Shown in pieces: positions 26,556 to 35,938 of a stretch of DNA of 64,000 nt (the stretch's first letter is position 1; every line of letters starts with the position of its first letter). The DNA comes from Bradyrhizobium tropiciagri (GTDB lineage: Bacteria; Pseudomonadota; Alphaproteobacteria; Rhizobiales; Xanthobacteraceae): positions 38,567 to 102,566 of the forward strand of contig NZ_LFLZ01000029.1 of the NCBI RefSeq assembly GCF_001189845.1, read 5' to 3'. Under the pieces are notes generated by a model, which was not told where the DNA came from, did not search any database, and saw nothing but the letters and a program-made list of their open reading frames with translations. A program made the position numbers and the translations under genes.

Positions 26556-28219
26556 TCAATTCACCGAATTGCTCACCACCACCTCGATCAGCTTCGCACC
26601 CGGGCGGCCGAACGCGGACCTCAGCGTGCCCCCTAGCTCCTGCGGGTCCGTCACCTTGATCGCCTCGAGCCCGAGCGAGCGCGCAAGCGCCGTGAAATCG
26701 ACCGGCGGATCGACGAAATCCATGCCGACATAGTTGTCGTCGCCGTGGAAGGCGAGCAGACGCTGCTTGATGATGCGGTAGCCGCCATTGTTCACGATGA
26801 CGAAGTTGAGCGGCAGCTTGTGGTTGGCCGCGGTCCACAGTGACTGGATCGAATACATCGACGAGCCGTCGCCGGAATAGCACACCACCGGACGCTCCGG
26901 ATTGGCGAGGCCGACGCGACCGCGGCCGGCAGGCCCCAGCCGATGCCGCCGGAGGCGAGCGCGTGATAGCCGTAGCGGTCGCGATGCGCGCGCAGCGCAA
27001 TGATCTGGCGCGACGAGGTCAAGCCCTCGTCGACCAGGATCGCATTGTCGGGCATCGCCTCCACGACCTGCAGCGCGAGCCAGTCCGGATCGATCGGCGA
27101 AGTCTGGCTCGCCTTCGATATCTGCTCGACCAGCGCCTTGCGCTTCGCCGCCCAGTTCTTCGGTGCGAGCGCCGCCAGCCCTTGCCTGGCGCGCGTCTCC
27201 AAGGCGCCACCGCCCAATTCTTTCAGCGCCAGCACCAGCGCGCGCAGCGTTTCCTTGACGTCGGCCTTCACCGCGATCTCGGCGCCATAGTTGCGGGCGA
27301 GATCGCTGTCGACCAGCCCGACCTGCACGATCGAGAGCCCGTCCGGCAGCGGATCGACCTCGCTATAGACCGACATCCGCAAGGGATCGCCGCCGAGCGC
27401 GATCAAAAGATCATGCGGCGCCAGCACATCACGCGCGACCTTCTGCAGCCGCGCGATCGCGCCCATGAAGCTCGGGCTTTCGGACAGGAAGTGCGCGCCA
27501 TAGGGCGTCGACGATTGCCACGCCGGGCAGCCCAGCGTCTCGGCGAGATCGGCCGCCTCGCGCAGCGCGTCGCTTTTGACGATCTCGTCGCCGACGACGA
27601 TGACGGGGCGCTCCGCCTTGAGGATGCGTGCGGCAAGCGCCTTGAGCGAATCCTCCGACGGCCGGACACGGGTGTCGATCCGGGTGGAGCGGCCGAGCTC
27701 GATGCCGGCCTCCGCATTGAGAATGTCGCCGGGCAGCGAGATGAACACCGGCCCGGTGGGCGGCGTGGTCGCGATCTTGGCGGCACGGCGCACGATGCGC
27801 GGCAGGTCCTCGAGCCGCGTCACCTCGACCGCCCATTTCACCAAGGGCGTGGCCATCTGCACCAGCGGGCCATAGAGCACCGGCTCGGTCAGGCCATGGC
27901 CCTGCTCCTGCTGCCCAGCGGTCAGTATCAGCGGCGTGCCGGTGAAGCTTGCATTGTAGAGCGAACCCATCGCATTGCCGAGGCCGGGCGCGACATGGAC
28001 ATTGCAGGCGACCAGCTTGCCGGAGGCGCGGCTGAAGCCGTCGGCCATCGCGACGACCAGGCTCTCCTGCATCGCCATCACATAGGTGAGATCGGGATGG
28101 TCCTTCAGCGCATGCATGATCGGCAATTCGGTGGTGCCGGGATTACCGAACAGATGCGTGACGCCTTCATCCTTCAGCAACGCCAGAAATGCCGAGCGGC
28201 CGGTGATGCGATTCTTCAT
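26556..28219 (-). pseudogene. Benzoylformate decarboxylase-like ThDP enzyme, one apparent frameshift
   Basis: Reading across one missing base near 26916 gives about 554 residues, close to the usual ThDP-decarboxylase length. The start at 28219 (MKNRITGRSAF) has GGAGGG 5 nt upstream. The first frame holds FGNPGTTELPIM, the ThDP-activating Glu in MQESLVV and the His in NVHVAPGLGNAM; the second frame holds the GDGSSMYS...VNNGGY ThDP-Mg motif. This layout matches benzoylformate decarboxylase, but the place of that enzyme's second catalytic His (about 281) is FLSESPSFMG here, so the reaction may differ. It is convergent with the flavin monooxygenase gene. Acetolactate synthase is less likely because no FAD-type insert is seen. 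Confidence 0.82.
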
Positions 28220-28528
28220 GTTCCCTCCAGGCCTGCCAGCGCGTTGGCCGACGGCACCTGACGAGATGACCAAACTTGCGCTTCGGGAGCAATCGAGCGG
28301 CCGGTCATGGCCGCATTCCGCAGGCGCGCGCCTGCCGTTGACCATACGAGCACCATGATGATCGCAAGTTCCAAGAGAGCGCCCTCAGCGGGCAGCATCG
28401 AATTGCGCGGCCGACATTAACGCTACTTTAGCAAGAGTGCCCTAAAGCGGCGATTGTTTGCATCCACCAGGCGGGTAGAAAAGCACGCAGAGCCCGCAGG
28501 CGGCCCGCTTCGATCGCAGGACTCATTC
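28220..28528. other. 309-bp gap with no supported gene
   Basis: It lies between two divergent genes, so it should hold both promoters. I see no repeat of the six families here and no clear operator. The GC content appears lower than in the flanking genes, for example ATTAACGCTACTTTAGC near 28417. Confidence 0.4.
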
Positions 28529-30013
28529 ATGGACGCGCTGGCGGCTTGGAACGGCACCAGGCTTGAGAGAGGACCAGGAACGATCAAGCTCGCGAAGCTG
28601 GGGATCTACCTCTTCCTGATCGCGTTCTCATCCCTGTACTACCTGGCGAACGGGCCGCTCTTGCTGGGCCACCTCGATTTGGGATGGCACCTCGCCGCCG
28701 GCGACCTGATCAGGGAGCGCGGCAATGTGCCCTTCCAGGATCCGTGGTCTTTCACCCTCGGCGACAGGCAATGGTATAACCTCTCCTGGCTCTGGGACGT
28801 GATCGCCAGCGTGGTGTTTCAATACACGGGATGTACCGGTCTCACATTGGCAATCGTTGCATGCGGCGCCGTCATCACCGGATATCTCACATCCATCTGC
28901 CTGAGCAACGGCGCCTCGACGCTTGCGGCCGGCATTTCCGTTCTGGCCGCGTGCCTGCTTTATCCGGCCTTTGTGACCGCCCCGAATTCCTACCTCTCGG
29001 TGTCGCCAAACACCCCGACCATGTTGTTCTGCGTCATCTTCTACGCAGAGAGCTTGAAACGAACCCGATGGTTCTTGCTGCCCGTGATGATGGTCCTTTG
29101 GGCCAACCTGCATGGCGGCTTCATGCTCGGGCTTTTCCTTATCGGCTTTTTTGGCGCGGTGTCCCTGCTCAGACGGGATTGGACAGGCGTTAGGATCTAC
29201 AGTCTCGCAGCCGCCGGCTGCCTTGTCGCCATCCTCATCAATCCTCTGGGCTGGCATATCTACAGCGGCGTCGCGACCACGCTGGGCCACTTTGCGCAGG
29301 CGCACATCACCGAGTGGTGGTCTTACGCTGCGAACTTCACCATGCCGGGAAGCATTCCCGGTATCATCTATATCGCCATCTTCATTGCGTTCGAGCTCCG
29401 CCACCCCATTGCTTCGCCCGCTTCTCTGGAGTCGCGGCTGCTGGCCTGGCTGTTCCTGCTGCTGGGATTCTATCAATACAGATACATGTCGTTCTTCTTC
29501 ATGTTCGCGGCGGTGCCACTGGCGCTACACCTGGATCGGCTGCTGCCCAAGCAGCTGAACGATCTCAAGGTCCAGGGCGCGTTGCTGGTTGCCGGCATCG
29601 TCGGAATGTGCGCGCTGCCGCTGACGCTGATCTACGTCAAACCGGCGCTCGCGCTGCCGCAGCTGCTGTCGGAGCAGGATGCGCGCTATCTTCAAGTGCA
29701 TTTTCCGCATGCACGGCTTCTGAACCACTGGAACGTCGGTGGCCTCCTGATCTTCTACACGCGGGGTGCGGTGCCCGTATTCATCGATGGCCGGTCAGCC
29801 ACCGCCTACCCCGATGAGCTGCTGCGCGACTACTTCAGCCTGATCAAATGGGAGATCGATGAGACCGCCTGGGACGCCGTCCTCGACAAGTACAAGATCG
29901 ATACGGTGCTCTGGGTGAAGGCGCACGAACCTCTGAAGAGGTTCCTCATGGACAAGAGGGGATGGACCGAGGAATACGCCGGAACGGACGAGGTCATCTA
30001 CGTGAAGCACTGA
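28529..30013 (+). CDS. Polytopic membrane protein, GT-C-like, unknown function
   Basis: About 494 residues with roughly ten membrane helices. After the first helix comes GHLDLGWHLAAGDLIRERG followed by DPWSFTLGDRQWYNLSWLWD, an acidic first loop like that of GT-C lipid-linked glycosyltransferases. The C-terminal soluble tail (VPVFIDGRSATAYPDELLRD, DTVLWVKAHEPLKRFL) follows the last helix. The sugar donor and acceptor are unknown, and no glycan genes lie nearby. The ATG at 28529 has GCAGGA 8 nt upstream and fits a cytoplasmic N-terminus better than a TTG at 28454. The gene looks less GC-rich than its neighbours, a possible sign of transfer. Confidence 0.7.
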   Translation: MDALAAWNGTRLERGPGTIKLAKLGIYLFLIAFSSLYYLANGPLLLGHLDLGWHLAAGDLIRERGNVPFQDPWSFTLGDRQWYNLSWLWDVIASVVFQYTGCTGLTLAIVACGAVITGYLTSICLSNGASTLAAGISVLAACLLYPAFVTAPNSYLSVSPNTPTMLFCVIFYAESLKRTRWFLLPVMMVLWANLHGGFMLGLFLIGFFGAVSLLRRDWTGVRIYSLAAAGCLVAILINPLGWHIYSGVATTLGHFAQAHITEWWSYAANFTMPGSIPGIIYIAIFIAFELRHPIASPASLESRLLAWLFLLLGFYQYRYMSFFFMFAAVPLALHLDRLLPKQLNDLKVQGALLVAGIVGMCALPLTLIYVKPALALPQLLSEQDARYLQVHFPHARLLNHWNVGGLLIFYTRGAVPVFIDGRSATAYPDELLRDYFSLIKWEIDETAWDAVLDKYKIDTVLWVKAHEPLKRFLMDKRGWTEEYAGTDEVIYVKH

Positions 30014-30077
30014 CGCGGCGCTGGTGCGACTGTCTTGCCCGGAAGCTGACGAGCGCAGTTCGCGTCCTTTGTTTGTG

Positions 30078-30122
30078 CGTGATCTTTCCGGAAAACCGCT
30101 TCGCACTTTTCCGGATCATGCA
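30078..30122. repeat. Palindromic repeat R5 (GATCATGC family)
   Basis: CGTGATCTTTCCGGAAAACC pairs imperfectly with CACTTTTCCGGATCATGCA around CGCTTCG. The same element lies at 56951-56998. It is between two convergent genes. Confidence 0.75.
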
Positions 30123-30638
30123 TCAGAACATCCCCTCGCGCTCGCTGCGCTTCTTCTTTTTCGAACGCTGCCAGACCACGCCGGGATAGCCCTTCAGCGG
30201 CACCAGCGGCTCGCCGGTGTAGGCCCATTCCTGCAATTCCTCGATCGCGATGTGGTAGAGCGGCTGCCGGCCGGTGCGCCCCGAAAACAGCGCGCGCGGG
30301 ATGTTGACCATGTGCGGCGACCGCGCGCGTTCGTAGATAATGGGCGTGCCGCAATTGGCGCAGAAGCTGCGCGCGGTCTTGCTCTTCGCATCTTCGTAGC
30401 GCGACAGATCGCTCTCGCCCTGCGTGATGCGGAAGCGCTTCTTCCAGCTGCCGACATAGGTCGCGTAAACAGCGCCATGGGCACGGCGGCTCGCGGCGGT
30501 GTGATCGTGCCAGGCCCAGCGCGCCGGCACGTCGACCTCGAACCGCACCTTGCCGCACAGGCATTGGCCGGCCGCGGGCTTCGCCAGCGCCACGGGTTTT
30601 GATTTTTTGGTCGGCTCGAACTCGTCGTCCGGAAACAT
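30123..30638 (-). CDS. GFA/CENP-V domain protein with reduced zinc site
   Basis: 171 residues. The glutathione-dependent formaldehyde-activating (GFA) fold is indicated by GQCLCGKVRFEVDVP near residue 24 and SFCANCGTPIIYE near 90. Canonical members have a further CHCSxCRR motif between these; here that region reads WAWHDHTAASRRAHG, so half of the usual zinc ligands are replaced. It may keep one zinc or none, which makes a true formaldehyde role doubtful. The C-terminus is a Lys-rich tail (SKKKKRSER). No operon partner is evident. Confidence 0.8.
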   Translation of the reverse strand: MFPDDEFEPTKKSKPVALAKPAAGQCLCGKVRFEVDVPARWAWHDHTAASRRAHGAVYATYVGSWKKRFRITQGESDLSRYEDAKSKTARSFCANCGTPIIYERARSPHMVNIPRALFSGRTGRQPLYHIAIEELQEWAYTGEPLVPLKGYPGVVWQRSKKKKRSEREGMF

Positions 30639-30648
30639 CGGTGATCAC

Positions 30649-30734
30649 CGTCATTGCGAGCGAAGCGAAGCAATCCATTCATCCGCATGCGCGGAGCGAT
30701 GGATTGCTTCGTCGCTTCGCTCCTCGCAATGACG
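30649..30734. repeat. Palindromic repeat R3
   Basis: CGTCATTGCGAGCGAAGCG opens and CTCGCAATGACG closes, with AAGCAATCCATTCATC and ATGGATTGCTTCG inside. It ends about 10 bp before the oxidoreductase stop. Confidence 0.8.
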
Positions 30735-30743
30735 GCGCGTCGT

Positions 30744-31870
30744 CTACGCCTGCGCCAGTTCGTCGTGCACGGGATAATCCGTGTAGCCCCTCTCCTCGCC
30801 GCCATAGAAGGTGGCGCGGTTGTACTTGGTCAGGGGATAGCCGCGCTGCAGGCGGCGCGGCAAATCCGGGTTGGAGATGAAATAGCGGCCGAACGCGATC
30901 GCATCGGCATGACCTTCGGCAAGTGCGCGCTCTGCGCTGTCGCCGACGAAATTGCCGGCTGATATCAGCACCCCGCTCCACATCGGGCGGTACAGCACCA
31001 TCGCCGACGGCACGTTCTGCCAGTCGACGTCGGCGCGGCCGGTGCCGGAGGCGCGCGGTTCGATGAAATGCAGATAGGCGAGCCCGAACTTGTCCAGCGC
31101 CTTGATGGCGTGGCTGTAGAGCGGCATCGGGTCGGCCTCGCCGCTGCCATTGGCGATGCCGTAGGGCGAAAGCCGCACGCCGACGCGGTCGGCGCCCCAC
31201 ACCTCGGTGACCGCCTGGGTCACCTCCAGCAGGAAGCGGACGCGATTCTCGATTCCGCCGCCATACCGGTCGGTGCGCTGATTGCTGCGCGATTGCAGGA
31301 ACTGCTCGATCAGATAGCCATTGGCCCCGTGGATCTCGACGCCGTCGAAGCCGGCGGCGAGCGCGTTCTTCGCGCCCTCACGATAGGCATCGACCATCAG
31401 CGCGACCTCGGCGGTCTCGAGCGCGCGCGGCGTCTCATACTCGACCACCTTGCCGTCCGCCGTCATGCACTTGAACTCGGCGGGGATCGCGACCGCCGAC
31501 GGCGCCACCGGCAGCGCACCATCCGGCTGGAACGAGGAATGCGAGACGCGGCCGACGTGCCAGAGCTGCAGGAAGATCAGGCCGCCCTTGGCGTGCACGG
31601 CATCCACCACCTCGCGCCAGCCCGCGATCTGGGCCTCGCTATAGATGCCGGGAACGCCGGGATTGCCGAAGCCGGTGGCGACCACCGGCGAGCTTCCGCG
31701 ATCAGCAGGCCGCCGGGCGTGGCGCGCTGCGCGTAATATTCCGCGTTCATCGGCCGCGGCGCGAGACTCGGCCGCGCCGCCCGCATCCGCGTCAGCGGCG
31801 CCATCACGACACGGTGCTTCAGCTCATAGGGACCGACCTTGAGCGGCGAAAACAGCGACGAAGAAGTCAT
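30744..31870 (-). pseudogene. Old yellow enzyme family oxidoreductase, one apparent frameshift
   Basis: With one base restored near 31692 the protein has about 375 residues, normal for NADH:flavin oxidoreductases of the NemA/OYE class. The first frame starts at 31870 with SLFSPLKVGPYELKHRVVMA and PLTRMRA; the second resumes VVATGFGNPGVPGIYSE. The restored joint reads GGLLIAEASPVVATG. Further signs are FLQLWHVGRVSH, DGVEIHGANGYLIEQFLQ (the active-site His-Gly-Ala-Asn) and RYGGGIENR. FMN-bound OYEs reduce activated alkenes, nitro-esters or quinones with NAD(P)H. It is divergent from the ModE-type regulator, with a palindrome between. Confidence 0.85.
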
Positions 31871-31897
31871 GCCTACCCCAAATATTCTTTGCGATTT

Positions 31898-31913
31898 CCC
31901 GTTATGTAACGGG
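31898..31913. promoter_or_regulatory. CCCGTTA-TG-TAACGGG palindrome
   Basis: A perfect 7-bp arm dyad with a 2-bp centre in the 99-bp gap between the old yellow enzyme and the ModE-type gene. It is well placed to control both. Its core CGTTATGTAACG contains the CGTTAT half-site seen in Mo boxes; the binder is inferred. Confidence 0.6.
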
Positions 31914-31969
31914 TTCATCTTGTTCATAAAAGGAGGTAGTGGCAATCTGTTGCCGAGAGAAGGTCTCCC

Positions 31970-32353
31970 ATGTCGAAATCGAGCGCCTCATCGCTCCCCT
32001 CCCTGAGCGTCCGCATCGACCTCGATGCCGAGGACCGGATCGGGCCGGGCAAGATCCTGCTGCTGGAAAACATCAGGGAATGCGGCTCGATCTCGGCCGC
32101 CGGCCGCGCCATGGACATGAGCTACAAGCGCGCCTGGGACCTGGTCGACGAGATCAACCGCATCTGCCGGCAGGCGGCGGTGGAGCGGCAGACCGGCGGC
32201 AAGAACGGCGGCGGCGCGGTGCTGACCCCGTTCGGCCTCTCTTTGGTCGCGCGCTACCGCAAGATCGAGCGCGACGCGGCGAGTGCCGTGCGCAAGGAGC
32301 TCGAAGCCCTGCGCAGCGACATCGGCAAGCCGAAGAGGGCCGCCGGGCGGTAA
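31970..32353 (+). CDS. ModE-type winged-helix transcriptional regulator, single domain
   Basis: 127 residues. The ModE N-terminal helix-turn-helix is clear: IGPGKILLLENIRECGSISA, AGRAMDMSYKRAWDLVDEIN, then GGKNGGGAVLTPFGLSLVARY as the wing and dimer helix. The C-terminal molbindin (Mop) domains that bind molybdate in full ModE are absent, so this is a short DNA-binding form; it may sense its signal through a partner or not at all. It is divergent from the old yellow enzyme gene and probably regulates it and itself. The starting ATG follows AGAGAAGG. Confidence 0.88.
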   Translation: MSKSSASSLPSLSVRIDLDAEDRIGPGKILLLENIRECGSISAAGRAMDMSYKRAWDLVDEINRICRQAAVERQTGGKNGGGAVLTPFGLSLVARYRKIERDAASAVRKELEALRSDIGKPKRAAGR

Positions 32354-32555
32354 ACGCAGGAACCGGCGGCCGTCGCAGGGAGCGTTGCGAAAATATCGAA
32401 AACAACCCCATGCAAAGGAGCCGGCGGCGGCCGGCGTTCGACGAGGCAACTTGACGCGTCGGGCAAATCAGGGGTATATTTCTAATATTCAGAAATAGCG
32501 CACGTGCTGGGCGAGGGGCTTCCCTCCGCGCGCGAGCCGCATGTCGAGACCTGTA

Positions 32556-32613
32556 CCCCCTCACCCGCCGCGCAAGAGCGCGGCGACCTCTCCCCGCAAG
32601 CGGGGAGAGGTGA
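32556..32613. repeat. Partial palindromic repeat R4
   Basis: CCCCCTCACCCGCCGCGC...GCGCGGCGACCTCTCC with an inner CTCTCCCCGC/GCGGGGAGAG stem. Only one half of the large R4 inverted repeat is present. The rest of the 284-bp gap (32354-32637) holds nothing I can name. Confidence 0.7.
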
Positions 32614-32637
32614 AGAGAGGCAGCGAGCTTCGCGGCG

Positions 32638-34134
32638 CTAGCCCGTCTTGATCCAGACTGCCTTGACGTTGAGATATTCCTCGACGTGCTGCTTGCCGGA
32701 CTCGCGGCCGTAGCCGCTCATCTTGTAGCCGCCGAACGGCACCGCCGGATCCATCGCCTGGTAGCAATTGACCCAGACCGATCCGGCGCGCAGCGCCTTT
32801 GCGACCTGGTGCGCCTTGCTGACATTGGTGGTCCAGACGCCCGAGCCGAGGCCGAAGGTGGTGGCATTGGCGCGCTTGATCAGCTCCTCCGGATCCTTGA
32901 ACGAGATCGCCGAGATCACCGGGCCGAAGATCTCCTCCTGCGCGATGCGCATGTTGTCCTGCACATTGGCAAACACGGTCGGCTGCACGAAATAGCCCTT
33001 CGACAGCGCGCCCTCGGTGAGGCGGCCGCCGCCGGCCAGCGCCTTGGCGCCTTCCTTCTGGCCGATGTCGAGATAGCCGGAGACGCGGTCCATCTGCTGC
33101 TGCGACACCAAGGGGCCGATCTGGGTGTTGGGGTCGAGGCCGTTGCCGACCTGCAGCTTCTTGCCGAACTCGGCGACGCGGCCGACGAACTCGTCATAGA
33201 CCTTCTGCTCGACGAACAGCCGGGTGCCGGCGCTGCAGATCTGGCCCGAATTGGCGAACACCGCCATCGCAGCTCCCGGCACCGCGGCGTCGAGATCGGC
33301 ATCGGCGAACACGATGTCCGGCGACTTGCCGCCGAGCTCGAGCGAGACGCGCTTGAGGTTGCCGGCCGAGGCGCGGATGATCGACTGTCCCGTAACGTGC
33401 GAGCCGGTGAAGGCGACCTTGTCGACATCGGGATGCGAGGCGAGCGCCGCGCCCGCGGTCTCGCCATAGCCCGGCACGACGTTGACGACCCCAGGCGGAA
33501 TGCCGGCCTCCATGCAGAGCTCGCCGATGCGCAGCGAGGTCAGCGGCGATTCCTCGGCCGGCTTCAGCACCACGGTGCAGCCGGTCGCGATCGCCGGGCC
33601 GATCTTCCAGATCGAGGCGGTCAGCGGCCCATTCCAGGGGATGATGGCGCCGACCACGCCGATCGGCTCCTTCAGCGTGTAGGAGAAGATCTCGCCGGGC
33701 AGCGAGTTCTCGATGGTCTCGCCGTGGATCGCGGTGGCCTGGCCTGCGTAATAGCGCAGCATGCCGAGCGAGCGGAGCCGGTTGCCGCGGGTGCGGCTGA
33801 TCGGCGCGCCCATGTCGAGCGTGTCGAGCTGGGACAGTTCCTCGAAATTGGCTTCGACCAGCTCGGCGAGCTTGAGCAGCATGTTCTGCCGCTCGAACGG
33901 CTTCACCTTGCTCCACGGTCCTTCGAAGGCGCGGCGCGCCGCCGCGACCGCGCGGGTGATGTCCTCGGCGTCACCCTCGGCGACGGTCGCGAGCAACTCA
34001 CCGGTGGCGGGATTGTGGGTTTCGAATTTCTTGCCGGAGGCGGCGTCGATCCATTTGCCGTCGATCAGCATCTTCTTGTAGGAGCCGTCGGCATAAGGAT
34101 GGCGCGTGATCGGAACAGCCTGCGAAACAGCCAT
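32638..34134 (-). CDS. Aldehyde dehydrogenase (NAD-dependent, ALDH superfamily)
   Basis: 498 residues from the ATG at 34134; an in-frame TTG at 34152 is less likely. Family motifs are in order: VGAIIPWNGPLTASIW, FTGSHVTGQSII (cofactor loop), LELGGKSPDIVFADADL (general-base Glu), and NSGQICSAGTRLFVEQ with the catalytic Cys near 300. It oxidises an aldehyde to an acid in the cytoplasm; phenylacetaldehyde- or betaine-aldehyde-like substrates are possible but not decided. It is divergent from an SDR gene, so the pair could carry out alcohol-to-acid oxidation. A lone CGTTATATCG half-site lies at 34178-34187 in the 263-bp gap. Confidence 0.93.
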   Translation of the reverse strand: MAVSQAVPITRHPYADGSYKKMLIDGKWIDAASGKKFETHNPATGELLATVAEGDAEDITRAVAAARRAFEGPWSKVKPFERQNMLLKLAELVEANFEELSQLDTLDMGAPISRTRGNRLRSLGMLRYYAGQATAIHGETIENSLPGEIFSYTLKEPIGVVGAIIPWNGPLTASIWKIGPAIATGCTVVLKPAEESPLTSLRIGELCMEAGIPPGVVNVVPGYGETAGAALASHPDVDKVAFTGSHVTGQSIIRASAGNLKRVSLELGGKSPDIVFADADLDAAVPGAAMAVFANSGQICSAGTRLFVEQKVYDEFVGRVAEFGKKLQVGNGLDPNTQIGPLVSQQQMDRVSGYLDIGQKEGAKALAGGGRLTEGALSKGYFVQPTVFANVQDNMRIAQEEIFGPVISAISFKDPEELIKRANATTFGLGSGVWTTNVSKAHQVAKALRAGSVWVNCYQAMDPAVPFGGYKMSGYGRESGKQHVEEYLNVKAVWIKTG

Positions 34135-34397
34135 GTTTGCACTCCCTGTCAAATTGTCGGCTGAGGTCTTTTGGAGGCGTTATATCGACGATTCTACAGC
34201 GCAGGCGCGAAACCGTAAAGCGGAGCCGGCGTTGTCGAGGGCGGCGCGCATGAAAACCTCCCATGCGCCTGCGTCGTGCGCGCGATATGCTAGGCAAGAG
34301 TTCTCTTGTTTGACGCGTTTTCTTCACGCGAATCGGGAACCGCTTCGCCTGAAAACGCTATGCTAACCTCAGCCACATATGTGTCCGGAGACGACCG

Positions 34398-35249
34398 ATG
34401 CCCCACCCCGTGATATCAGCCAATCATGTTGCCGTGATCACCGGAGGCGCCTCCGGCATCGGGCTTGCTGCAGCGACGCGGTTCGCCGAGGCCGGCATGA
34501 AAGTCTGCATCGCCGATCTCGGCGATGACAGGCTGAAGGCGGCTGCGGCAAAACTGTCAGCTGCGGCCCCGGGCGGCACGGCCGATATCATGACCGCTGC
34601 TATCGATGTCAGCCGCGCCGACGAAATCGCGAACCTCGAGGCCGCGGTCGCGCAGAAATTCGGCGGCACCGACATCCTGATGAACAATGCCGGCATCCAG
34701 CCCGGCAGTGCGATGTTCGGCCCCGCGGACAATTGGCAGCGCATCCTGGGCGTCAATCTGTGGGGCGTGATCAACGGCACGCAGGCGTTTACGCCCAACA
34801 TGATCAAGCGCGGGCGGCCGGGGCTGATCATCAACACCGGCTCCAAGCAGGGTATCACGACGCCGCCGGGCGATCCCGCCTACAATGTCTCCAAGGCCGG
34901 CGTGAAGGCGTTCACCGAGGCGCTGCAGCACGAGCTGCGCAACACCGACGGCTGCAAGCTCACGGCGCATCTGCTGATCCCGGGTTTCGTCTTCACCGGG
35001 CTGACCGCGCGCGGCCGCACCGAGAAGCCGGCCGGCGCCTGGACGGCCGAACAGACCGTCGACTTCATGATCGCGCACCTCGAAACCGGCGATTTCTATA
35101 TCCTCTGCCCCGACAACGACGTGCCGCGCGCGCTCGACGAACGCCGCATCCTGTGGGCCGCCGGCGACATCGTCGAGAACCGCCCGCCGCTGTCGCGCTG
35201 GCACAAGGAGTACGGCGATGCGTTCGCCGCATTCGTGAAGGGGAAGTGA
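34398..35249 (+). CDS. Short-chain dehydrogenase/reductase (SDR)
   Basis: 283 residues. Classical SDR features: AVITGGASGIGLAAATRFAE (NAD(P)-binding TGxxxGIG), NNAGIQPGSA, the catalytic Ser near GSKQG and the YNVSKAG Tyr/Lys pair. It oxidises an alcohol or reduces a carbonyl; the substrate is unknown. The ATG at 34398 is adjacent to VISANHVAVITGG. It is transcribed away from the aldehyde dehydrogenase gene. Confidence 0.92.
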   Translation: MPHPVISANHVAVITGGASGIGLAAATRFAEAGMKVCIADLGDDRLKAAAAKLSAAAPGGTADIMTAAIDVSRADEIANLEAAVAQKFGGTDILMNNAGIQPGSAMFGPADNWQRILGVNLWGVINGTQAFTPNMIKRGRPGLIINTGSKQGITTPPGDPAYNVSKAGVKAFTEALQHELRNTDGCKLTAHLLIPGFVFTGLTARGRTEKPAGAWTAEQTVDFMIAHLETGDFYILCPDNDVPRALDERRILWAAGDIVENRPPLSRWHKEYGDAFAAFVKGK

Positions 35250-35259
35250 GAGAAGAATC

Positions 35260-35344
35260 GTAGGATGGGTGGAGCGCAGCGATACCCATCATCTCTCCTG
35301 CGGCTCGCTATTTGATGGGTATCACTTCGCTCCACCCATCCTAC
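35260..35344. repeat. Palindromic repeat R1
   Basis: GTAGGATGGGT opens and ACCCATCCTAC closes, with GATACCCATCAT and TTTGATGGGTATC inside. It lies 10 bp after the SDR stop. Confidence 0.82.
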
Positions 35345-35373
35345 AAACTGCAGCCGCACGCTCAGCTCTGTGT

Positions 35374-35507
35374 CCCGTCACCCTGAGGAGGCCGCGCAGC
35401 GGCCGTCTCGAAGGGCGAACGGCCACCAGCCGGGCCGTGCATCCTTCGAGGCTCGCTCCGCTCGCACCTCCAGCGACAAAGGCGAAGCCTTTGCGCGGGG
35501 ATGACGG
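35374..35507. repeat. Palindromic repeat R2, extended form
   Basis: CCCGTCACCCTGAGGAGGCC opens; the right part carries an extra CAAAGGCGAAGCCTTTG hairpin (35476 onward) before GATGACGG. It lies between convergent genes. Confidence 0.75.
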
Positions 35508-35535
35508 TACGGTCCGCGCTACCCATCGATCCCCC

Positions 35536-35915
35536 TCAATTCGCCCGCACCCTGACCGGCGTCGCCTGCGGCGCCACCAGCGCTTCGCCGAGCTCGTTCT
35601 GCTGGGCACGCGGGATCGAGAAGCAGACGCTGAAGCCGTCCGAGGTCTTGAGCGTCATCATGCCCTGGGCCGGATCGGTCGACTGCTCGATCACCCATGA
35701 ATCCAGCGGATAGGCGTAGCGCAAGGTCTGGTCGCCAAAGCGGGTCTGCAACGCCTTGCTGATCAGCCCGGGCAAGGTCATCACCAGCGCGCCGACCTGG
35801 TTGATCGACAGGCGGATCGTCGCGGGCTCGCCCTTGCCGTCGACGAATCCCAGCGAAATGGCGCAGCGTCGGGCGCGACTTCGCAGGTGGTGAGCTCCTG
35901 GGTTTCGATCTGCAT
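35536..35915 (-). pseudogene. Conserved hypothetical protein, one apparent frameshift
   Basis: Restoring one base near 35853 gives about 126 residues. The first part reads MQIETQELTTCEVAPDAAPF from 35915, and the next frame carries GFVDGKGEPATIRLSINQVG, then MTLPGLISKALQTRFGDQTL and PLDSWVIEQ down to the stop at 35536. No signal peptide, membrane helix or known motif is visible. It is divergent from the aldehyde dehydrogenase gene at 36093 and shares the CG-ATAT dyads with it. I do not recognise the family. Confidence 0.65.
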
Positions 35916-35938
35916 ACCGGCACTCCGGATCATTTCTT

